Part shown: positions 1 to 11,400 of the stretch, in pieces
How the letters are laid out: every line of letters starts with the position of its first letter
Numbering within the stretch: position 1 is the first letter of the stretch
Source: Ophiura sarsii
Taxonomy: Eukaryota > Echinodermata > Ophiuroidea > Amphilepidida > Ophiuridae
Direction: 5' to 3'
Assembly: GCA_035610835.1 (NCBI GenBank)
Contig: CM069441.1
Span: 87,865,574-87,929,573 of the forward strand
DNA: 64,000 bases
Program-made: the position numbers and the translations under genes
Notes under the pieces: generated by a model
Told to the model about the DNA's origin: nothing
Databases searched by the model: none
The model's input: the letters and a program-made list of their open reading frames with translations, nothing else

Positions 1-339
1 TTCATAACCGACAAGTAATTATTTCATTGTGCCATAACAAGGAAGAAAACCATAGACCATTGCATTGTTGGTGTAAAGTTTGAATAGCTTTGAAGTACAT
101 ATATCTTGTTTTGTTTTGTATAGAAAAATCACTTATTGGTAGTGCAAAATATTTAATGGTTTGTTGTTATACCGATTTAATCGACCAGAATTGACTGATT
201 GCAGTACGGATCAATGAGTAGTTAAGGTGAATGAACTATTTGTTTTTACAATCTGTTGCAATGAAAACAAAATTCTGTTTTGCTTTGCTGCTGCAATCCT
301 GGCATTTCATTTTTTTAAATTACACCATCAATATGCACA
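1..339. other. AT-rich sequence without recognisable gene
   Basis: No exon with conserved frame, RNA gene or known repeat end was recognised here. A short open frame from 227 runs into the foldback that begins near 340, and it has no paralogue in the other units. Confidence 0.5.
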
Positions 340-600
340 ATATGTTCCCACTCCCTTAACACCTTTGGACCTGTGCTTTGACATTTCGCTGGTAATAAAT
401 CATCTAAGGATGAGTCTATTTACAACTATGTGGTCCAATTAAAAGACTGCAAATGACATAATTATGCAACAAGGGCATAAACTAACCTTCATAACCCTGA
501 AGGTGGATCACATAGACAGCGGTTGACAAATTCTTAGATGGTTTATTTAGTATCAGCAAAATGTCAAAATCACAGGTCCAAAAGTGTTAAGGGGGTGTGG
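340..600. repeat. Foldback (inverted repeat) element
   Basis: The left arm (CCCTTAACACCTTTGGACCT, then a run containing TGACATTTCGCTGGTA and ATCATCTAAG) is mirrored on the opposite strand at about 490-600, with diverged positions. The arms are roughly 100 bp around an AT-rich centre. No transposase is present, so it is a non-autonomous foldback. It abuts the half-foldback that starts at 583. Confidence 0.6.
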
Positions 601-992
601 ACCCTCAGGTATAGCCTCCGTAAAACTGCTGTAACTCCTTCACTATTCATTTAATCTATAAAAGGTATACATTTTCTTGTAGAAAAGGGTTCAATTAATC
701 CTACCATGAAATTAACCATTTTGGAGACAATTATAAAAACACATTTTTTGACCCATTTTAGGTTCTGCAAAGATAACTCAAAATATATTTTGTCAAATGT
801 TGTCATATTAGTTTTATTATAATCCTGATGACATTCAACTAGGAAGCTTTTTTTCAAAACAAAAAGAAGCTTCCTAGCGTGCGTGCAAGTCAGAAAGAAA
901 AAAGAAGTAGTTTTGTTCACCATTTGATTGCCCGCCAGATTGTCGCACAAGATAACCCAGCAAAGTGCGGTACCATTTGCTATTAGCAGCAT
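583..992. repeat. Single arm of the 4.8-5.5 kb foldback family
   Basis: This stretch starts TTAAGGGGGTGTGGACCCTC and repeats the order seen from 4837 onward: GCCTCCGTAAA, CTGTAACTCCTTCA, ACATTTTTTGACCCATTTTA and a GATAACTCAAAATATATTTT block. Only one arm is present, so it is a truncated copy of the complete foldback at 4837-5490. Minus-strand open frames inside both copies are products of this repeat and are not genes. Confidence 0.65.
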
Positions 993-1082
993 AGGGATTT
1001 GTAGTGAGTAGGATGGTTAGGGTTTAAAACCTGAAAAATGGAAAATATATATCCAACATTTTATTTGGTTTTTGGTTAGGCT

Positions 1083-1386
1083 ATATCAAAAAAATCTTTT
1101 GTCTCAAAGCTCCCGCGCGCGTTACTTAATTGATGCGCAATAGAATGAAGAAGAAGAAAAAAGCTTTTATTTTTATTTTTATTTTTAAAAAATTTCAACA
1201 ACAAAAAAAATCCCAAAGTTTCACTGATTTTTCATTGATCACATCATTTTAAATACAAAAGGTCACTTTTACAATGATTTCAATATTTTATATTTATATT
1301 TTTTTATTTTAAAAACTTTAAAAACCCGCATTCGGCATTAGGTTTTGAAAAACCGAAGAGCTTTGAGACAAAAGATTTTTTAATAT
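1083..1386. repeat. MITE with ~28-bp TIRs
   Basis: The left end ATATCAAAAAAATCTTTTGT plus CTCAAAGCTC is matched in inverted orientation at the right by GAGCTTTGAGACAAAAGATT plus TTTTAATAT. The roughly 300-bp interior is extremely AT-rich and non-coding. The next repeat begins within a few bases at ACTAGCGGCG. Confidence 0.6.
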
Positions 1387-1388
1387 AC

Positions 1389-2400
1389 TAGCGGCGTACC
1401 CTCGCTACGCTCGGGTCCCCGCTACGCTCGGGTCCCCGCTAGATGGTTATGCCACATTACCTACCTCTGAAACCACAATAAACCCCCTACAACCCCCCCC
1501 CCCAAAAAAAAAAACCCAGGTTGATTAATAACCGTATCCCTCCTAAAGGCATTAAACCCCCTACAACCCCCCCCCCCCCCAAATCAGGTTGATTTATATA
1601 ACCATATCCAGTCCTAAACCATTTACCGTGGCTACTTTATTAGCCCTATCTCTCAAACCGCATCAACTCGGTACTTATAAAACCACATAAACCCCCTACA
1701 ACTGCCCCCCACCCCAATTGCAACTACACCAACCAGGTGGATTTATAATCATAACCCTCCTAACCATTTCCCGTGGCTACTTCATTAACTCTTAACCTTA
1801 TTCTAAAACATTTCCCGTTGTTTTACCCTCCCCATACACCACCCAAACCAGGTTGATTTATATTCACAACCCCTCCCTAACCATTTCCCGTGGCTACTTC
1901 ATTAACCCTCGGTCCCTTAGATTGTTTGGCATGCCAACTTAAAGTAAAGAAACCAGGTTGCTTCCTTAACCCATTTCCCGTGGTTTTACACCGCCCCCCA
2001 CCCCCAACATGACACCAAATATCCCTACCAACAGGCCTATTCCCGTGTGGCTTCTGCCCCATGTGTAGGGGTGCGTGTGCCGCGGCAGTGAGACCTTGCG
2101 CAAACATGCACGCGACGCGTTACCACGGTAAAGAAAGATTACGCTGTGTAGTACGCGCAACGCACAATGTTGTTCAATTCTAGTGGCATTTATGATCAAA
2201 ATCTGAGAGGGTTTTTGCTGTTTTTGGAGCCAATTGTTAACCAATTTCACTGAAATAAACTTTAACACCCTTCCCGTTATTTCCTCTATCTTTCATGCAA
2301 ATTAGGTGCCACTTTGATCACAACTAACGGAGAAATAAGGATAACAAATAAACACACAAACACATACACACCCCCACACCGTTTCCAGATTTATAGTAAG
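1389..2400 (+). repeat. Dispersed ~0.9-1 kb repeat R1 (forward copy)
   Basis: It begins ACTAGCGGCGTACCCTCGC and contains several imperfect internal repeats around CCATTTCCCGTGGCTACTTC and AACCCCCTACAACCCCCC. It continues through GTGTAGGGGTGCGTG and ends near GGAGAAATAAGG. An inverted copy lies at 31495-32293 and a partial one at 35390-35640. No coding capacity was recognised. The class is unknown; the small hairpin CTACGCTCGGG near its edge recalls repeat ends in many invertebrates but does not settle the class. Confidence 0.6.
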
Positions 2401-2728
2401 ATATGCCGTGGGAGTCATGCATCATGTCACAGGGATCATGCTCCCCCAGAACAACTTTTTGAAGCCTATATATAGCTTTCGTGATCATGCAAGGAGATAC
2501 ACTGAGATAGTTGACGGGGCCAACAGCACATCACTTCTGTTTGAATTGGTTGCCTTTGGCATGGTTATGGTTAAAATGCTTCAGTTCCACATTGGCAAAC
2601 CTGCTATCAGTGAAGAACTATAATGCAGATGAGCGCGTGATGCGTGCATTTGGCAAAATAGCGCGCATACACTTCGAATACTTTTGCACACGGAGAGAAA
2701 GAAATTGCATATTTGGAACTAATTATTA

Positions 2729-2870
2729 TTATTATTATTTACCGGTGCTTATAGAGCGCATTTCCAAAAGATCAATGCGCTGTACAAATAACAGACATCA
2801 AAAAATGGCATACAATTATATAACAACAAAATAACATCAACAACTTTTAAAATTATGATTTAAAAGATGC
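2729..2870 (-). mobile_element. 3' tail of a CR1/L2-like LINE
   Basis: Read on the minus strand, a GCGCATTGATCTTTTGGAAA segment is followed by GCGCTCTATAAGCACCGG and then an ATT-type trinucleotide tail. The same arrangement (short GCGC hairpin, TATAA, ATT repeat) ends the long LINE at 16103-17816 and the fragments at 6739 and 19062. The copy is only the extreme 3' UTR. Confidence 0.6.
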
Positions 2871-3974
2871 ATTACAACAAAGCACCACAGTTGTATAAAA
2901 AGTATTACATAATTTACACAAATTAACTAATTAAATCTATGAAATGAATATCTATCATTAAACTAATAATAGAAGTTCGAAGTGAACATTTCTGAACAAG
3001 TAATATGTTGCTTTTTACATTTAATTTATCCATAATAATAAAGATACATGATTAAATAAATCTCAAATGTATCACCATATTATTCTTAGAAAACTGTAAA
3101 ATTATAATGTAATTTTATCATCTTGGTCCTTTTTTTGCTAAAAAACATCATTTTTTGAATATGATGCGACTTGTCGACGGCTTCTCAAAATGTTGGAATT
3201 ATTGTAACATCTTGTAGATTCAAGTAGAAACCAAAAAATACGAAATTGTTTGATATTCAGACATTGTTTTAGCAAAAATGTGTGTTTTTAGGTAAAAATC
3301 TAAATTTTTCTCATTTCATGTTTTGAGGTAGATTTAGACATCACTTAACTTCAAAAATGCCATTTATTTAAAGATAAAGGCTTCTAAGAAGTTTTTGGTA
3401 AAACAAACCGGTTGACATTAGTGCTAAAACAGCTCACAAAAGGTAAAACATCTTAAATATTTGATTATTTTCATTTTTGGCTTTTTTAATATTTTTTTTC
3501 ATTATAAAAACAGTTTTACGCCCAAGTTTTCTTACAGACGTCAATTTGTATAAGATTTTACAGAAAATACCAACAATTTTTTGTTTTGGTTATTTTTCGT
3601 ACATTTTGGAACAATATATAGAAAACGTTTATTTTGATAAATAATCATTTAAACAAAGAAAAATTCATTATTCTCAAAATACATGAAAAAAGAGGTTTCA
3701 ATCACCCAATTGTTGTATTGTGTTTATGTGTATAGTACAATAAAATCTCAAAATGCAAAAAATCCTTCATTGCTACATATGATTTTTACCTTAAAACATA
3801 TTCTTAAGCAAAAATGTATGTTTTTTAACATTTTTATTGTAATAGATCTTAAAATGTTGTTTTTAGATGTAAATGTCTTCATTTTTAAATGAAAAAATAT
3901 ACTATTTAAAAGAAAATCTTAAAGTCAGACTACTGGTATTATTCCTAAACATGTGTTTCATTGACAGTTTTTAA
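2871..3974. other. AT-rich intergenic sequence, no gene seen
   Basis: The stretch is strongly A/T-rich with no exon conserved among the units. The part near 2930-3130 (ATGAAATGAATATCTATCAT) recurs at 46535-46740, so at least part of it is dispersed or duplicated sequence. A 69-codon open frame at 3683 has AT-driven composition and no support. Confidence 0.5.
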
Positions 3975-3978
3975 TTAA

Positions 3979-4352
3979 AGGTATATTATGTGATCTTTCC
4001 AGGGAACGCCCTCAACATCGAAAAAAATATTGAAAAAAGATTTTCTTGCAGATTTACATTTCTGATCATAAATCGTACATACATTCCAAGTTACAGGGCG
4101 ATACGATTCTTAATTACTTCAAAATCATGATTTTAGAGTGAAAATAAACTGTCGGATAACTCCGACAGTTTATATTTTTACTCTAAATTCACTCTAAAAC
4201 CATGATTTTGAGGTAATTAGGAATCGTATCGCTCTGTAACTTGGAATGTATGTATGATTTATGATCAGAAATGTAAATCTGCAAGAAAATCTACTTTCTA
4301 AAAAAAATAATGAATAGAGGGCGATATCTGGAAAAGATCACATAATATGCCT
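3979..4352. repeat. TTAA-flanked foldback MITE
   Basis: The ends are AGGTATATTATGTGATCTTT and, inverted, AAAGATCACATAATATGCCT. The element is flanked by TTAA at 3975-3978 and at 4353-4356. The two halves pair along almost the whole length (AATCATGATTTTAGAGTG mirrored by CACTCTAAAACCATGATT) around a central CTGTCGGATAACTCCGACAG hairpin. TTAA duplication is typical of piggyBac and Kolobok-type transposases, but none is encoded here. Confidence 0.75.
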
Positions 4353-4836
4353 TTAATCCTGTTCAATACATTTCTTTGAATAGTCATTTTGTTTAATAAA
4401 TTCTCAAGGCACAGAAAATAAGATGCATAGTTGAGTAGGTTTTGCCAAAAACACATGTTTTTCCAACAAAATGTTATTTTTTACATTTTATTCGTTTAAA
4501 GCTTAAACGACAAACACTCTATAATGCCATTGTTTGTAAGGCAAAGGTCAGATAACTACAATTCAGGCAAAATAAGGGTCTCTGAAATGAAAATATATCA
4601 GATTTCTGATAAATAATATTGCAGTTCTAATGGATTAAGGCAAAATTATTTGGTCATAGTTTGTTATATAAATGGTGATAATAGTCTGATTATTGGTATA
4701 CAGATTCATTTTACTTGTACTTTCATAATATTAAGGTTTAAAGCAATTATGTAAATCTTTGGGCAAAATGATCAAATAATAGATTTTTTTAACATTCTGA
4801 ACATTTATTGACCACAGCTTAATTTTATGAAACTTG

Positions 4837-5490
4837 TTAAGGGGGTGTGGACCCTCAGCATAGCCTCCGTAAACCTGCCGTAACTTCTTCATTATTCATT
4901 TAATCTATTTAAAGTATACAGTTTTTTGCAGAAAAGGGTTCAATGAATCCAACCATGATAATGAAATTGTCCATTTTGGAGAAAATTATAAAAACACATT
5001 TTTTGACCCATTTTAGGTTCTGCAAAGATATCTCAAAATATATTTTGTCAAATGTTGTCATACTAGTTTTATTATAATCCTGATAATGTTCCCTAGGAAG
5101 CATTTTTTTAAAATTTTAATATCTTATTTATTTTTTGAGTTATAGACAACAACAACAAAAATCACAATTGTTGGCATTTTTTGGTCTATAACTCAAAAAA
5201 TAAATAAGATATTAAAAATAAATAAAAATACTTCCTAGGAAATAGGCCTATTATCAGTATTATAATAAAACTAGCATGACAAAATTTGACAAAATAAATT
5301 TTGAGCTATCTTTGCAGAACCTAAAATGGGTAAAAAAATCGTGTTTTTATAATTTTCTCCCAAAAAGTCAATTTCATGTTCATGGTTGGATTCATTGTAC
5401 CCTTGCCTTCAAGAAAATGTATACTTTTGTATAGATTAAATGAATAATGAAGAAGTTACGGCAGTTTTACGGAGGCTGTACCTGAGAGTA
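4837..5490. repeat. Complete ~650-bp foldback element
   Basis: It starts TTAAGGGGGTGTGGACCCTC and returns in inverted form to GGAGGCTGTACCTGAGAGTA. The arms are about 300 bp and share GCCTCCGTAAA, TTCATTATTCATTTAATCTA and TTTGCAGAACCTAAAATGGG. The centre is a second inverted repeat around TTTTTTGAGTTATAGAC and GTCTATAACTCAAAAAA. No transposase is encoded. A single arm occurs at 583-992. Confidence 0.75.
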
Positions 5491-5729
5491 CCTGATTTAT
5501 TTAGGGGGCATGAAAAAAAAAGAGCGCGCACATATTTTGTGCCATTTTACGCTTAAATTGTCAAATTTGGTCTAATACTAACTCATTTGTTATGAAAATG
5601 CGCACTTGCGCGAAAAATTATTGTCAACAATTGGTATATTTTAACCTATTTTAGTTAGAAAATGTGCGCACAGCGCGGAAATAAATTGCTTTTCTATGCT
5701 AAAATTGTCATTTTTTTCTAATTTTAACT

Positions 5730-5815
5730 AAATTGAAATATTTTGGCAATGTGGGGGGGGGGGCAAACAAATATTTGGGGGGGGGAATGCCCCCCTTGTA
5801 GTGCCGCCACTGCGT
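5730..5815. mobile_element. Right end of a hAT-like element (CAGTGGCGGC type)
   Basis: G-rich sequence followed by AGTGCCGCCACTG, the inverted form of CAGTGGCGGCACT, ends exactly where the sequence CGTGTCATACAGCTCTGTAA resumes. In the paralogous block at 48831 the same bases follow ACGAAAAAGT without an element. The left boundary could not be placed. Confidence 0.4.
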
Positions 5816-6306
5816 GTCATACAGCTCTGTAACAGAGCGATTTGTCACGCTTATTATGATTGCATTGTACAACACTGAACCTCTGAAAACAAATATGGCA
5901 ACAATTAAGTAAGGTCCAACTGACCTATTTTTTCAAATTTGCTTAACAAAATCAACAAAATCAACAACAAAATTGTTTAAAAAAAATTGACATTTTTGAG
6001 GAGTTTTTTAAAATTTTTGGAGAAAAATATGGTTAATTTTTTTAGACATTTTTGAGGCAAATTCTAGAAAACAACTGTGAACATATTTGGAGAAAAAAAA
6101 ATGATTTTGTTGTTGATTATTTTTCAAATTTGGAAAATTATTGAAAATTCACCATTTCCTTTATTTTTTTTAAAAACAACAACAAACAAAACGCCTGACT
6201 AACCGACCCTAATGTACCTGAGAGGTCTGTTTGCCCATGATATAGAACAGGGTTTTTTGTTTTCGTCATCGTTTACCTAAATTCATGCCTACTGAATGAT
6301 AAATTT

Positions 6307-6385
6307 GTTATCCCCTGTTTGTTTTCATGCAATACGAAAAACATTAATATCTGTTCGTATTGCATGAACAAACAGGGGATAACTA
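6307..6385. repeat. Conserved hairpin in the duplicated 3' flank
   Basis: GTTATCCCCTGTTTG and CATGCAATACGAA pair with TTCGTATTGCATGAACAAAC and AGGGGATAAC. The same hairpin occurs at about 49287-49426, where an extra nested hairpin sits in the loop, and at about 52627-52700. Confidence 0.7.
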
Positions 6386-6738
6386 ATAATATCACGGTTC
6401 CGTTTTCTCATTAAATTAACATTCTATGGACATTATCATCACTTTGTAACTAATAATTACGAAATTTGTGGCCTTCATCTAACGACCATTACATTAAAGT
6501 ATATAAGGTATTACTGCCAATGAAATATTAACAACAATAAAAAAGAAAATGTGCTCTCCTTTTTCATGACGCACATTAATAATAAGGTCATTAGTATCAC
6601 CTACATTTACGATCATATTAATCGAAAGCTAGCCAATATAGTATGACTTGAATTACCGTTAATGTTTTAAAATTCGAGATAAGGCATGTTTTAAATTCCA
6701 AATCCAATGTTATTTCATTGCTTTTGACACTTATAATT

Positions 6739-6927
6739 GTGTAATAATAATAATAATAATAATACATAGTACTTATAAAGCGGCTACAACAAGTTCTCAA
6801 AGCGCTATTGCCAATATTTCACTGTCATTACGAAGTCGTCAGAATCATTTCGCTTCATATACGTGGCTACTGGCTACGGCGCACACAGTATCAGCACTTA
6901 AATTGTAATATAACCCTTTTTTATTTT

Positions 6928-6962
<35 letters not shown>

Positions 6963-6975
6963 TTTTTAAAAATTT
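6739..6975 (-). mobile_element. CR1/L2-like LINE 3' tail insertion
   Basis: An (AAT) run followed by AGTACTTATAAAGCGGC and AAAGCGCTATTGCC reads on the minus strand as the usual 3' end of this LINE family. The paralogous block at 49780 runs from AATTGTGTA straight into TATTGTATCAATGAAACC, giving an empty site. The part after 6840 is low-complexity and may be a second event. Confidence 0.6.
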
Positions 6976-7529
6976 GTATATTGTATTAATGAAACCTTCT
7001 ACACATTTAAAAGTTGTTCTATTACCAAGAGAATGGGTCTATAGATCATATACAAAATAATATAAAAAACACATTCTTTCCAAAAAGAAAAATCAGAATT
7101 TTACCCAAATACGGGTCTAAAAGTTTGCGTCTTGAGAAATTCTTGTATCTTTTATCCCTACCAATATGTGTGCCAAAGATGGCCGTTTTGTGAAGTTTGT
7201 AACGATCAAATCCTTTACAAACCCACTAAAAGGTCTAACTAAAATGTGTTTGCAATGTTTGAACCCAATATTAAAATACATCACTGTTACATTGATATCT
7301 TGCATCCCGTAGCTAAAATGAATCACATCTTTTCAAAATGAGTCCCTCTTGTGAACAAAATATAGCTGGTATTCTATTTGTACATGATTTCACATGCAAA
7401 ATAAATCTGACAAAAGGCCAGTTTATATAATTTATGTTTCTATCTATAATTCTTCCAAAGTCTAAAAATATGTAAGACATGGTTTTATTAGGAGTACTTT
7501 AGGTCAATAATGCCATGCAGCATTTATTA

Positions 7530-7729
7530 CTGTAAAACCACTTCATTTCGCAAGGTATAATTTCTTGAGGACTTTAAATTCGCAAAAATAAATCCCTGCA
7601 AATTAAACCATGGTAAAAGCTTAAAATTGAAGTCAAATTTTGGAATCGCAAAATTAAATCCTCGCGCAAAAATGTTGGCTTTTGGTAATTCGCAAATTGA
7701 AGTACCCGCAAATTTTAAGTGTTTTACAG
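7530..7729. repeat. TA-flanked MITE, CTGTAAAACC family
   Basis: The ends CTGTAAAACCACTTCATTTC and GTGTTTTACAG are inverted, with TA at 7528-7529 and 7730-7731. A near-identical copy lies at 22198-22397 at the same relative position in unit 2. A worn relative is near 38394-38590. TA duplication fits mobilisation by a Tc1/mariner-type transposase, which is not encoded here. Confidence 0.75.
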
Positions 7730-7884
7730 TAAATTGAGAGTGCAATCGCTTGAAGGTATGAATTGAAGAAGTATATTTTTTTCTATATTTTCTTTATATT
7801 TCACCAAATATATTGGCTACTATCTCAAAACTGTGTTTTGCAGACAACATGTCCTTATTGACGTGACTGGTCACATATATGATA

Positions 7885-8095
7885 CTGTAAAAGTGAAATG
7901 TTCGCGCGTGTAATTTGTTTTCGCGCTTTGCCCATTTTGAACAATTTTGCTTGTTTTTATAATTTGACATTCCTTAAGTAGACCTACCTATACATACCAA
8001 AGGAATATACTTGCATGTTTTTATTTTTTGCATTTGCTGATTTTAGCGCGAAAAGCACGAAAATAAATGAAGTGCGAAAATGTCCACTTTTACAG
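7885..8095. repeat. TA-type MITE carrying the stop codon of copy 1
   Basis: The left end is CTGTAAAAGTGAAATGTTCG after TA at 7883-7884. The right end is CGAAAATGTCCACTTTTACA plus G at 8095, with AA where TA is expected. Homologous elements sit at 22576-22793 and 54055-54267, and in the latter TA is preserved on both sides. The last sense codon and the TAA stop of the gene fall inside this terminal repeat (minus strand CTG TAA). Confidence 0.8.
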
Positions 8096-8400
8096 AATGT
8101 GACACACCTTCCAGGCATGGTTTGTTAAGACATCACCAGCAAACACTACGCTGACATACCGGTCATACAGAGTTGGATTGTCAATATCCAAAATAGGTTC
8201 CAAATCAAAAAATTCGTCGGGAGGGCTTGGGATAATCCTCCAATTTGTGCTGTCTGTTTTCAAATCCAGTTCCATCGGTGGGATGGCTTGCAAGGTGGTG
8301 TCACCGGTGCACTTGTTTCCGATTACTCCTGTCTCGTTGAATACTTTGTAGCAGAATCCGAAGATGCCACCTCTGTCCACATGATGGTGAAACCATAATC
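8090..8400 (-). CDS. Copy 1 exon 5 (C-terminal half of unknown domain, stop)
   Basis: The acceptor is CACCAAACAG before GATTATGG. Its first two bases complete an Arg codon with exon 4. The frame runs through LWFHHHVDRGGIFGFCYKV and FNETG to HAWKVCHIL and a stop. The same ending (KVCH, Ile or Val, Leu, stop) is kept in copies 2 and 3. An alternative is a splice donor at AAG/GTGTGT just before that end. Keeping VC as coding makes six cysteines in the domain, which favours a true terminal exon. Confidence 0.8.
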
Positions 8401-11400
8401 CTGTTTGGTGGAAAGATTATATGGAATTATAATCCAAATATATGAAACCAATCACAAAGACAGACAGGGCAATTCACATAACTGTATGTGTATTCTATTT
8501 TATTTATGAAAATTAGGTATATATTATGTAATTGGGTAATAAAAAAGGCTGTTCTCGTTGAGTATAACTAAATCCTGGTATTTACTTGATCATATAACTT
8601 AAAGCTGAGACTAAAATTGTCGTCGTCGTTCTATGGATCATGGCCGATTCTTTGTGACACTGTTGATGATGGAGCGCCACCGTTGTCTACTTTGTGACAT
8701 ACGCTGCGCAGAGATAAGAGATAGACCACTAGACCAGTTGCTTCTTTAATGCCGACAGTCCAACAAAGCTTTGGTCTGCCACGTTTACGTCTTCCCGGGC
8801 GTCTTCCTTCAATAGCTACTTGTATACCCCCAAAACAAGCAATCGCTAAGCAATCACCTTAGGCATCACTAAAGCATCGATGCCTTGTTTGTACTGATTG
8901 CTTATAAGCTTATAAGCAATCGCTAAGGCCTCATACGGCCCGAAATATTTAAATGAGCTAAGCAATCGATTGCTTATTAAGCAATCAATGTATCATAAGA
9001 TGCCTTATATTAAGGCATCATATTAATCGATTGCTCATTTGATTGCTTATATTAAGCAATCGATTGCTTTATGAATGCTTATATTAAGCAATCGATTGCT
9101 TGAATGATCGCTTATATTAAGCAATCTGATGGCTTATATAGTCGCGATTGCTTATAAGCAATCGGAAAGGCATCATATGGCCCGAAATATTTAAATGAGC
9201 TAAGCAATCGATTGCTTATTAAGCAATCAATGTATCATATGATGCCTTATATTAAGGCATCATATTAATCGATTGCTTATTTGATTGCTTATATTAAGCA
9301 ATCGATTGCTTTATGATTGCTTATATTAAGCAATCGATCGCTTTATGATTGCTTATATTAAGCAATCGATTGCTTGAATGATTGCTTATATTAAGCAATC
9401 GATGGCTTATATTGTCGCGATTGCTTATAAGCAATCGGAAAGGCATCATACGGCCCGAAATATTTAAATGAGCTAAGCAATCAATGTATCATATGATGCC
9501 TTATATTAAGGCATCATATTAATCGATTGCTTATTTGATTGCTTATATTAAGCAATCGATTGCTTTATGATTGCTTATATTAAGCAATCGATTGCTTGAA
9601 TGATTGCTTATATTAAGCAATCGATGGCTTATATTGTCGCGATTGCTTATAAGCAATCGGTAAGGCATCATACGGCCCGAAATATTTAAATGAGCTAAAC
9701 AATCTTAAGGACAAGGCATCATATAAGGCATCGATTGCTTAATGCGAGGCATCATTATAAGGCATCGATTGCTTAAATTAAGGCATCGATTGCTTAAATT
9801 AAGGCATCATATGATATTATGGTCCTGGACCATAAGTTTTTACGAAACGTTTTAAAAACTTGGGCAATTCCACCCATGAGCACTTACCTGGGTTATATTT
9901 GTTTGGTACACTATGGATTGTATATTTATTTCCTTTCATAAAGTTATTCAATCTGCAACATCCATCATTTCATAATTAAATGGCAAAAAAGAACATTACT
10001 TCACAAACACATGAACAATTTTGTTGGAGAATGTTAATAAAAAGCCAAATTATTGAATTGTTCTTTAAATTGCCAGTTAATTATCAATTACCTAATATTG
10101 GTTTTCAAAACGTTTTATTTTGGTTTTAATTAGGTTTCGTGTTTGTGAAACGTTTTTAAAATGTGTTAAACATGTTTTTAGATCGTTTTAAACATGTTTT
10201 TAAAACGTAAATGAAACATCTTGTAAGACTAAATAATTTAAACATGGTTATTTTCACGTTATATTAACGTTTTCAAAAGGTTACATGGAAACGTTATTAG
10301 CGAGCTTAAATTGTTGATATCACATAATTATATGCACATTATATTAAGCAGTTATATGATCATTCTCAATCTGCACCACATGCCGGGGTGACCGTTGTTT
10401 ATGGCCGTGTGTTTTGAACTCGCCACCCTTACCGTTGCATGTCCAGATTTTTACATTTTACACCATCTGAGATTCGAATTAGCATATCGCAATAACTATT
10501 TGTTCTACCCCATAAAAAGTATATATTTTCTGAACGGTAATCTCATAAGGAATCCAAATACGCTATTGGAATTTAGATAAGACCTGATGGTAACAGGTTG
10601 TGATTAAGAATGTTAAAAAATTATCGATTTTTTTCATATTTTGATTTAAGCTCAATAATAATTTTATACCTATCCCAATCATAATTTTACTGTGCATATT
10701 TAAGTTCCTCATGCAATTACCCATCAGAACATACTAGTTGTTAATGGTAAACATGTTGAAATATACTATATCGAGAAGTAAATGAACACAAACGTTTAAA
10801 TTTCATATTTATTAAAGTTTACAAGTATATTTTTTTGGGTATGCACCCTACCCTGATTTAAACGGCATTTTTGAATTCCCCTATTTGAGAGCTTTCCAAA
10901 AATGTATAATTTTGCTATCATCGGTTAAATATTTCTTTTGTTATAGTCATGTATGTAAAACCGATGAATTAGGGCAAGTTCACTGTGTAGCGAATAGGGA
11001 AAAAGCCAAGGACAACGCAATCGATTCATGATTACAATTGTTGCACAATAGTTGTCACATTTGTTGAAACAGAATCTTATAGAATATAAAATAATCTATA
11101 AAATGAGAGCAAAATCATGTTTGTACCATACAGGGATGAGGAGCTATAGTAAATTGAACGTAGAATTGGGAACATTTTCTATATTCCCCATAGAGATTGC
11201 ACACAGCGCCGCCGCCACCGCCGCCGCCGCCACCGCCACCACCCCTGACTTTCACAACATATTCAATCATATCTCAGCCAAACATTTATAGAAATACCTG
11301 ATTTATTAACACAATGTAGCTAGATAAATAGGCTTTCACATGACACCTCAACCATATCTCTACCACATTTAGTTGTTGAGTTAATAGAGAGAGATGGCTG

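Larger units (their letters stand above)
4617..7460. repeat. 3'-flanking duplication block of unit 1
   Basis: Sequence from ATTGCAGTTCTAATGGATTA to the TGACAAAAGGCCAGTTTATA segment recurs, with differing insertions, at 48165-50240 and 51560-53920. It lies downstream of the last exon of copy 1, just as the 51.6-kb copy lies downstream of copy 3. The duplicated unit is therefore larger than the gene itself. No gene was recognised inside the block. Confidence 0.75.

Noticed and set aside
651..5103. Minus-strand frames at 651-992 and 4909-5103 that resemble each other
   Set aside because: Similarity reflects two copies of the same foldback repeat, not a conserved gene; stops differ between arms.
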